33,609 bases of DNA from Cellulomonas phragmiteti (GTDB taxonomy: Bacteria > Actinomycetota > Actinomycetes > Actinomycetales > Cellulomonadaceae), in the NCBI RefSeq assembly GCF_016862775.1, contig NZ_BONP01000033.1, positions 1 to 33,609 on the forward strand, read 5' to 3'. Each line of letters opens with the position of its first letter. The first letter of the stretch is position 1. The translations under genes were made by a program, and so were the position numbers. Shown here piece by piece: positions 29,139-33,609 of the stretch. Under the pieces are notes generated by a model. The model made no database searches and had not been told where the DNA came from. It was given only the letters and a program-made list of their open reading frames with translations.

Positions 29139-32100
29139 GTGACCTTCGCCTCCCCGCCCCGCCCTCGACCTGTCGCGCCGCGCCGCCGCGGCCCGCTGGT
29201 CCCGACACTGATCACGCTCGGCGTGCTCGTGGTCCTGCTGCTCGTGCTCGCCCAGGTGTGGACCGAGGTGCTGTGGTTCTCCCAGCTCGGGTTCACCGAG
29301 GTGCTGCGCACCGAGTGGCTGACGCGCGGCCTGCTCTTCGTCCTCGGCTTCGGGATCATGGCCGCGAGCGTCGGCTTCTCCCTGAGCTACGGCTACCGCT
29401 CCCGTCCGGTGTACGCGCCGTCGACGCAGGAGCAGGCCAACCTCGACCAGTACCGCGAGGCGATCGAGCCGCTGCGCCGGCTCGTGCTCGTCGTCGGCCC
29501 GATCGTCCTGGGCCTCTTCGCCGGTGGTGCCGCGTCCCAGCAGTGGAGCACCGTGCAGCTGTGGCTCAACGGTGACGAGGTCGGGGTGGTGGACCCGCAG
29601 TGGGGCATCGACCTGGGCTTCTACCTGTTCACGCTGCCGGGGCTGCGGTTCGTCGTGTCCTTCCTCATGGCGGTCCTGGTGCTCTCGACCGTGGCGGCCG
29701 TCGCCACGCACTACCTGTACGGCGGCCTGCGCATCGGCGGTGGCGCCGGCGGGCCGCGCACCACGCGCTCCACGCGCGTGCACCTCTCGGTCCTGGGCGC
29801 GCTGCTGCTCCTGCTCATCGCCGCCAGCTACTGGCTGGACCGCTACTCCATCCTCACGAAGCAGCAGACGGGGGAGCAGCGCTGGCAGGGCGCCGGCTTC
29901 ACCGACGTGCACGCGGTGATCCCGTCCAAGGCGATCCTGGCCGTCGCGGCCGTGGTCGTCGCCGCCGCCTTCGTCGCGACCGCGTTCAGCGGGAACTGGC
30001 GGCTGCCGGCGATCGGCGTGGGCCTCATGGTCGTGGCGGCGGTCGTCGTCGGCGGCGTGTACCCGGCGATCGTGCAGCGCTTCCAGGTGCAGCCGAACCA
30101 GCAGGACGCGGAGTCCGAGTACATCCAGCGCAACATCGACGCGACCCTGCAGGCGTACGGGCTCGACGACGTGGAGTTCAGCGAGTACGACGCGAACGTC
30201 ACGGCCGAGCCCGGCGCGCTGCGGGAGAACGCCGAGACGACCGCCTCGATCCGCCTCCTCGACCCGAACATCGTCTCGCCGTCGTTCAAGCAGCTGCAGC
30301 AGATCCGTGGCTTCTACGACTTCCCCGACTCGCTGTCGGTCGACCGGTACACGATCGACGGCGAGAGCCGCGACACCGTGATCGCGGTCCGCGAGCTCGA
30401 CCTCAACGGCCTGAACGCCGGCCAGCGCAACTGGACCAACGACACGACCGTGTACACCCACGGGTTCGGCGTCGTGGCGGCCTACGGCAACACGCGCGGT
30501 GCGCGCGGCGCGCCGGCCTTCTGGGAGGGCGGCATCCCCTCGCAGGGCCAGCTCGGCGAGTACGAGCCGCGCATCTACTTCGGGCAGTCCTCCCCGGAGT
30601 ACTCGATCGTGGGTGGCCCCGAGGGCACCGACGGCTGGGAGTTCGACTACCCGGACGACGACACGGGCACGGGCTCGGTGCCGTTCCGGTTCCCGACGCA
30701 GGAGGACTCGGCCGGCCCCGAGGTCGGCAGCCTGTGGCACAAGGTGCTCTACGCCCTGAAGTTCGGTGACGAGCAGATCCTCTTCTCCGAGCGCGTCAAC
30801 GAGAACTCGCAGATCCTGTACGACCGCGACCCGCGCGACCGCGTCGCGAAGGTCGCGCCGTACCTCGACCTCGACGGTCGGGTGTACCCCGCGGTGGTCG
30901 ACGGGCGCGTCAAGTGGATCATCGACGGCTACACCACGTCGGACCAGTACCCGTACGCGGCCGTCCGCTCGCTCGAGGACGCCACGACGGACTCGCTGAC
31001 CGAGCGCAGCAGCACCGTCCAGGCGCTGCTGCCCAAGCAGGTCAACTACATCCGCAACTCCGTGAAGGCCACGGTGGACGCCTACGACGGGTCGGTCGAC
31101 CTGTACGCGTGGGACACCGAGGACCCGATCCTGCAGGCGTGGACGAAGGTCTTCCCGACGTCGCTGCAGCCGATGTCCGACATCACGGGCGACCTCATGA
31201 GCCACATCCGGTACCCGGAGGACCTGTTCAAGGTCCAGCGGGCGCTGCTGGGCCAGTACCACGTGACGAACGCGGCCGGCTTCTTCTCCGGGAACGACTT
31301 CTGGCAGAACCCGGCCGACCCGACCGCGACCAACTCCGACGTCCCGCAGCCGCCGTACTACCTGACGCTGCAGATGCCGGGGGAGGACACGGCGACGTTC
31401 TCACTGATGTCGACCTTCATCCCGGGCGGGAGCAACGCCCGCAACGTGCTCACCGGGTACCTCGCGGTGGACGCGGAGGCCGGCAACACCCCGGGCGAGG
31501 TCTCCGAGACGTACGGCAAGATGCGCCTGCTCGAGCTGCCGCGCGACTCCACGGTCCCCGGGCCGGGGCAGGCGAGCGCCAACTTCACGGCCGACCCGGT
31601 CGTGTCGAACGAGCTGAACATCCTGCAGCGCGGGGACTCCACGGTGCGGCGCGGCAACCTGCTGACGCTGCCCGTGGGCGGCGGGCTGCTGTACGTGCAG
31701 CCCGTGTACGTGCAGGCGGCCAGCGGCACCACGTTCCCGCTGCTGCAGCGGGTCCTCGTGTCCTTCGGTGACGAGATCGGGTTCGCCGAGACGCTCGACG
31801 GCGCGCTCGACCAGGTCTTCGGCGGCGACTCCGGTGCGGACGCCGGTGACGCCGGCGCCGGACCGGTGCCGGCCCCCGGCGGGGACGACCCGGGCGACGA
31901 CCCGACGGCGGACCCCACCGCCGAGCCGACCGGCCCGGCCACGCCGGCACCCGGGCCGACCACGGCGGATCCGGACGCGCGCGCCGCGCTCGAGGCCGCC
32001 CTGCAGCGTGCGCAGCAGGCGATCGTCGACGGGCAGGCCGCGCTCGCGGAGCGCGACTTCGCCGCGTACGGCGAGGCGCAGGACCGGCTCGACCAGGCGA

Positions 32101-32141
32101 TCGCCGACGCGATCGCCGCGGAGGAGCAGCTGGCGGGCTGA
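29139..32141 (+). CDS. UPF0182 family large membrane protein
   Basis: 1000 residues, the usual length. The N-terminal about 310 residues hold about seven membrane segments (for example TLITLGVLVVLLLVLAQVWTEVLWF, LLFVLGFGIMAASVGFSL, LRRLVLVVGPIVLGLFAGG, SVLGALLLLLIAASYW). A large outside domain follows with family blocks YIQRNIDATLQAYGLDDVE, GFGVVAAYGN, EPRIYFGQ and VKWIIDGYTTSDQYPY. After about 900 the tail is Asp/Pro/Thr-rich low complexity (GDDPGDDPTADPTAEPTG), then a charged helix (about 945-1000). Function unknown; Rv3193c is the M. tuberculosis relative. GTG start with GAGGAA 9 nt upstream. It stands alone, ended by a strong hairpin. Confidence 0.94.
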   Translation: MTFASPPRPRPVAPRRRGPLVPTLITLGVLVVLLLVLAQVWTEVLWFSQLGFTEVLRTEWLTRGLLFVLGFGIMAASVGFSLSYGYRSRPVYAPSTQEQANLDQYREAIEPLRRLVLVVGPIVLGLFAGGAASQQWSTVQLWLNGDEVGVVDPQWGIDLGFYLFTLPGLRFVVSFLMAVLVLSTVAAVATHYLYGGLRIGGGAGGPRTTRSTRVHLSVLGALLLLLIAASYWLDRYSILTKQQTGEQRWQGAGFTDVHAVIPSKAILAVAAVVVAAAFVATAFSGNWRLPAIGVGLMVVAAVVVGGVYPAIVQRFQVQPNQQDAESEYIQRNIDATLQAYGLDDVEFSEYDANVTAEPGALRENAETTASIRLLDPNIVSPSFKQLQQIRGFYDFPDSLSVDRYTIDGESRDTVIAVRELDLNGLNAGQRNWTNDTTVYTHGFGVVAAYGNTRGARGAPAFWEGGIPSQGQLGEYEPRIYFGQSSPEYSIVGGPEGTDGWEFDYPDDDTGTGSVPFRFPTQEDSAGPEVGSLWHKVLYALKFGDEQILFSERVNENSQILYDRDPRDRVAKVAPYLDLDGRVYPAVVDGRVKWIIDGYTTSDQYPYAAVRSLEDATTDSLTERSSTVQALLPKQVNYIRNSVKATVDAYDGSVDLYAWDTEDPILQAWTKVFPTSLQPMSDITGDLMSHIRYPEDLFKVQRALLGQYHVTNAAGFFSGNDFWQNPADPTATNSDVPQPPYYLTLQMPGEDTATFSLMSTFIPGGSNARNVLTGYLAVDAEAGNTPGEVSETYGKMRLLELPRDSTVPGPGQASANFTADPVVSNELNILQRGDSTVRRGNLLTLPVGGGLLYVQPVYVQAASGTTFPLLQRVLVSFGDEIGFAETLDGALDQVFGGDSGADAGDAGAGPVPAPGGDDPGDDPTADPTAEPTGPATPAPGPTTADPDARAALEAALQRAQQAIVDGQAALAERDFAAYGEAQDRLDQAIADAIAAEEQLAG

Positions 32142-32153
32142 CCGCTGACGACC

Positions 32154-32205
32154 GGCGACGCCCGCCGTCCGACCCCCCCCCGGGGTGCGGGCGGCGGGCG
32201 TCGCC
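32154..32205 (+). terminator. Hairpin terminator after the UPF0182 gene
   Basis: GGCGACGCCCGCCG pairs perfectly with CGGCGGGCGTCGCC, 12 bases after the stop codon. The 24-nt loop contains a run of nine C followed by GGGG. Confidence 0.75.
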
Positions 32206-32262
32206 GCGTCACGGGCCGCGACCGCGACGGCGGCACGTTTGTCGCGTGTCGGTGGTGTGGGG

Positions 32263-32268
32263 GACGCT
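32263..32268 (+). promoter_or_regulatory. Leaderless-type -10 hexamer for the EamA gene
   Basis: GACGCT lies 6 nt before the GTG start; no ribosome-binding site precedes the start. Confidence 0.4.
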
Positions 32269-32274
32269 CAGGGC

Positions 32275-33255
32275 GTGACCGCTGACAACCGCGTCCTGGC
32301 CCAGTACCTCGGGGCGGCGCTCGTGTGGGGCTCGAGCTTCCTCTTCATGAAGGTCGGGCTCGAGGGTCTCTCGCCGGCGCAGGTCGCGCTGTCGCGCCTG
32401 CTGCTGGGGGCGCTGACGCTGGTCGTCGTCATGGTCGTCGCGCGTCGGGCGTGGCCGCGGGACCGGCGGACCTGGGGGCACCTCACCGTGCTCGGCCTGC
32501 TGCTGTGCATGGTGCCGTACCTGCTGTTCGCGTGGGCGGGGCAGCACCTGGCGTCGGGCCTGTCGAGCATCCTCAACGCGACGACGCCGCTGATGACCGC
32601 CGCCGCCGTCGCCGTGCTGCTGCCGGTCGAGCGGCTCACCGCGGTGCAGCGGCTGGGCCTGGTGGTCGGCGGGGTCGGTGTCGTCGTCGTGGTCGGGCCG
32701 TGGGCGTACCTGGCGCAGGTCGCGACCGCCGCACCCCTGCCGGCGGTGCTCGCGTGCCTGGGGGCGACGGCCTGCTACGGGCTGGGGACGACGTACCAGC
32801 GTCGCTTCGTCGTCCCGCTGCGGCTGCCGCCGGAGACGGTGGCCGCGGGCCAGGTGACGGCCGGTGCGCTGCTGCTCACGCTCGCGGCGCCGGTCGTCGC
32901 GACGGGCCCCGTGCAGCTGACGTGGTCGGTCGTGCTGTCCATGCTGGCGATCGGCGCGCTCGGCACCGGGCTCGCCTACGTGTGGATGGCCCGCATCATC
33001 GACGCCTGGGGGCCGCAGCGGGCGTCCACGGTCACGTACCTGACGCCGCTCGTCGGGGTGCTGCTGGGGATCGTCGTGCTCGGGGAGCGGCTGCACTGGT
33101 ACGAGCCGGTCGGCGGGGTGGTCGTCGTGCTGGGCGTCGTCGTGGCGCAGCGCGCCGGGCGTCGGACGTCCCGGCTGCCGGTGCCCACCGACGGGGCCGT
33201 GACGACGGTCACGGCCCCTGACCAGGCAACCGATTTGGACGCTCGGCGTGCCTGA
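32275..33255 (+). CDS. EamA/RhaT (DMT superfamily) transporter
   Basis: 326 residues with ten hydrophobic segments in two EamA repeats. The first repeat begins LAQYLGAALVWGSSFLFMKVGLEGLSPAQVALSRLLLGAL and the second begins LPAVLACLGATACYGLGTTYQRRFV. The motif YLTPLVGVLLGIVVLGERL in the second repeat is characteristic. Substrate is unknown; family members export metabolites or take up nucleotide sugars and amino acids. The GTG start is placed 6 nt after GACGCT. The C-terminal 35 residues (RRTSRLPVPTDGAVTTVTAPDQ...) are hydrophilic; their DNA contains an 11-bp hairpin and most of the initiator-tRNA promoter, so this end of the gene is shared with regulatory signals. Confidence 0.9.
   Translation: MTADNRVLAQYLGAALVWGSSFLFMKVGLEGLSPAQVALSRLLLGALTLVVVMVVARRAWPRDRRTWGHLTVLGLLLCMVPYLLFAWAGQHLASGLSSILNATTPLMTAAAVAVLLPVERLTAVQRLGLVVGGVGVVVVVGPWAYLAQVATAAPLPAVLACLGATACYGLGTTYQRRFVVPLRLPPETVAAGQVTAGALLLTLAAPVVATGPVQLTWSVVLSMLAIGALGTGLAYVWMARIIDAWGPQRASTVTYLTPLVGVLLGIVVLGERLHWYEPVGGVVVVLGVVVAQRAGRRTSRLPVPTDGAVTTVTAPDQATDLDARRA
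33193..33218 (+). other. Terminator-like hairpin inside the EamA 3' coding end
   Basis: GGGGCCGTGAC pairs perfectly with GTCACGGCCCC around a GACG loop, 35 bases before the stop codon. It may shield the downstream tRNA promoter from read-through or protect the mRNA 3' end. No T-tract follows. Confidence 0.5.
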
Positions 33256-33263
33256 CGTAGAGT
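33235..33263 (+). promoter_or_regulatory. Promoter of the initiator tRNA gene
   Basis: TTGGAC (33235-33240), a 17-nt spacer and TAGAGT (33258-33263) form the best sigma-70-type promoter in the window. The -35 lies in the last codons of the EamA gene, and the expected start is about 33270, five bases before the mature tRNA. Confidence 0.7.
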
Positions 33264-33274
33264 TGAGACACCGA

Positions 33275-33348
33275 CGCGGGGTGGAGCAGCTCGGTAGCTC
33301 GCTGGGCTCATAACCCAGAGGTCGCAGGTTCAAATCCTGCCCCCGCTA
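33275..33348 (+). tRNA. Initiator tRNA-fMet (anticodon CAU)
   Basis: 74 nt from CGCGGGG to CCCCGCTA. The cloverleaf is complete: acceptor stem, D arm GAGC/GCTC, anticodon stem CTGGG/CCCAG with loop CTCATAA (anticodon at 33309-33311), and T arm GCAGG-TTCAAAT-CCTGC. The unpaired first acceptor position (C1 with U72) and three consecutive G-C pairs next to the anticodon loop mark it as initiator rather than elongator tRNA-Met. CCA is not encoded. It starts protein synthesis with formyl-methionine. Confidence 0.97.
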
Positions 33349-33365
33349 CTTGTGAAGTAGCAGTT

Positions 33366-33403
33366 CAGAGGCCCTTTCGATCTTCGGATCGGGAGGGCCT
33401 CTG
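33366..33403 (+). terminator. Hairpin terminator after tRNA-fMet
   Basis: CAGAGGCCCT pairs perfectly with AGGGCCTCTG, with an inner CGATC/GATCG stem around a TTCG-type loop. It begins 18 bases after the tRNA. Confidence 0.75.
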
Positions 33404-33609
33404 GTGTTGATGTGGGCAGAATGTGGGCAGCGGACGTCGGCGAGCGCTGGCGGACGGCGGCGATGACGGTCGGCCATCCCAGCTTCTACTCCTCGTGCCG
33501 ATCGCCGATCCTTGAGCAACTCGACCTCATCGGCCGCCTTCCCGGCGCACCGCGCCTCCACCGGGTGCCCGTCCGTCTCCAGCTACTTGCACGGTGGGAC
33601 TGCCCAGAG
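33404..33609. other. tRNA downstream flank without a recognisable gene
   Basis: Composition is less GC-biased than the rest of the window. ATGTGGGCAGA is followed directly by ATGTGGGCAG (33410-33430), a tandem direct repeat. Short open frames exist on both strands, including one on the plus strand containing MTVGHPSFYSSC from 33464 to the edge, but none resembles a known protein. The position just 3' of a tRNA is a common integration site; no integrase is visible in the window. Confidence 0.35.

Noticed and set aside
32173..32185. Run of nine C followed by GGGG as a phase-variable tract
   Set aside because: It lies in the loop of the UPF0182 terminator, outside any coding sequence or promoter, so switching is unlikely.
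33346..33561. Minus-strand 71-codon frame after the tRNA as an integrase remnant
   Set aside because: It overlaps the tRNA terminator hairpin and shows none of the tyrosine-recombinase catalytic motifs; kept only as a possible boundary region.
1..33609. CRISPR arrays, insertion sequences or prophage genes
   Set aside because: No regularly spaced repeats, transposase, terminal inverted repeat pair or phage structural motif was seen on either strand.

Overview
The window is very GC-rich, high-coding-density actinobacterial chromosome. A partial secreted GH10 xylanase, a WhiB-family regulator, mycoredoxin, AdnAB instead of RecBCD, and many GTG starts point to Actinomycetota. Cellulomonas or a close cellulolytic Micrococcales relative is my best guess (inference; no rRNA is present to confirm it). 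Almost every gene is a chromosomal housekeeping or lineage-conserved gene. I see no transposase, CRISPR array or prophage.

Layout. 1-198: 5' end of a xylanase gene (-) with an AT-richer upstream region containing a CRP-like palindrome. 450-3538: a minus-strand group of mrp, a DUF1003 membrane protein and an MgtE-N/CBS protein. 3659-7298: a stress-protein-like gene, aminopeptidase P, a PHP phosphoesterase and marC. 7362-11351: DEAD-box RNA helicase, degenerate ferritin-like protein, DUF3107 and TetR. 11471-18135: the two-gene adnA-adnB motor-nuclease operon. 18205-20568: phosphotransferase, nudC and mycoredoxin. 20660-23419: uvrD2 followed by whiB7 with an elaborate leader. 23502-25720: ThiF/E1-like protein, a small zinc ribbon and a YgjP-type metallopeptidase. 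25731-32141: a zincin-like protein, a PDZ/Lon-type protease, a PPA1309-family protein and a 1000-residue UPF0182 membrane protein. 32275-33348: an EamA transporter and the initiator tRNA.

From memory, the gene order from the DEAD helicase to UPF0182 resembles the Mycobacterium tuberculosis Rv3211-Rv3193c region (rhlE, ferritin-like, TetR/DUF3107, moeB-like, adnAB, nudC, mrx1, uvrD2, whiB7, zincin-like, PDZ protease, UPF0182). The mrp to stress-protein part resembles Rv1229c-Rv1234. The block therefore combines DNA-break processing, redox and NAD/RNA-cap metabolism, antibiotic-response control and uncharacterised envelope proteins.

The most notable regulatory element is the 405-base uvrD2-whiB7 interval. 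It holds a promoter with an AT-rich box overlapping the uvrD2 stop codon, a well-initiated 54-codon upstream ORF, a strong hairpin with a T-rich tail, and a second hairpin just before the whiB7 ribosome-binding site. That is the architecture of ribosome-mediated attenuation. A second recurring signal is a -10-like hexamer (consensus xANNNT, often TAGCGT or TACGAT) placed exactly 6-7 nt before the start codon of about a dozen genes, which implies extensive leaderless transcription and was used here to choose several starts.
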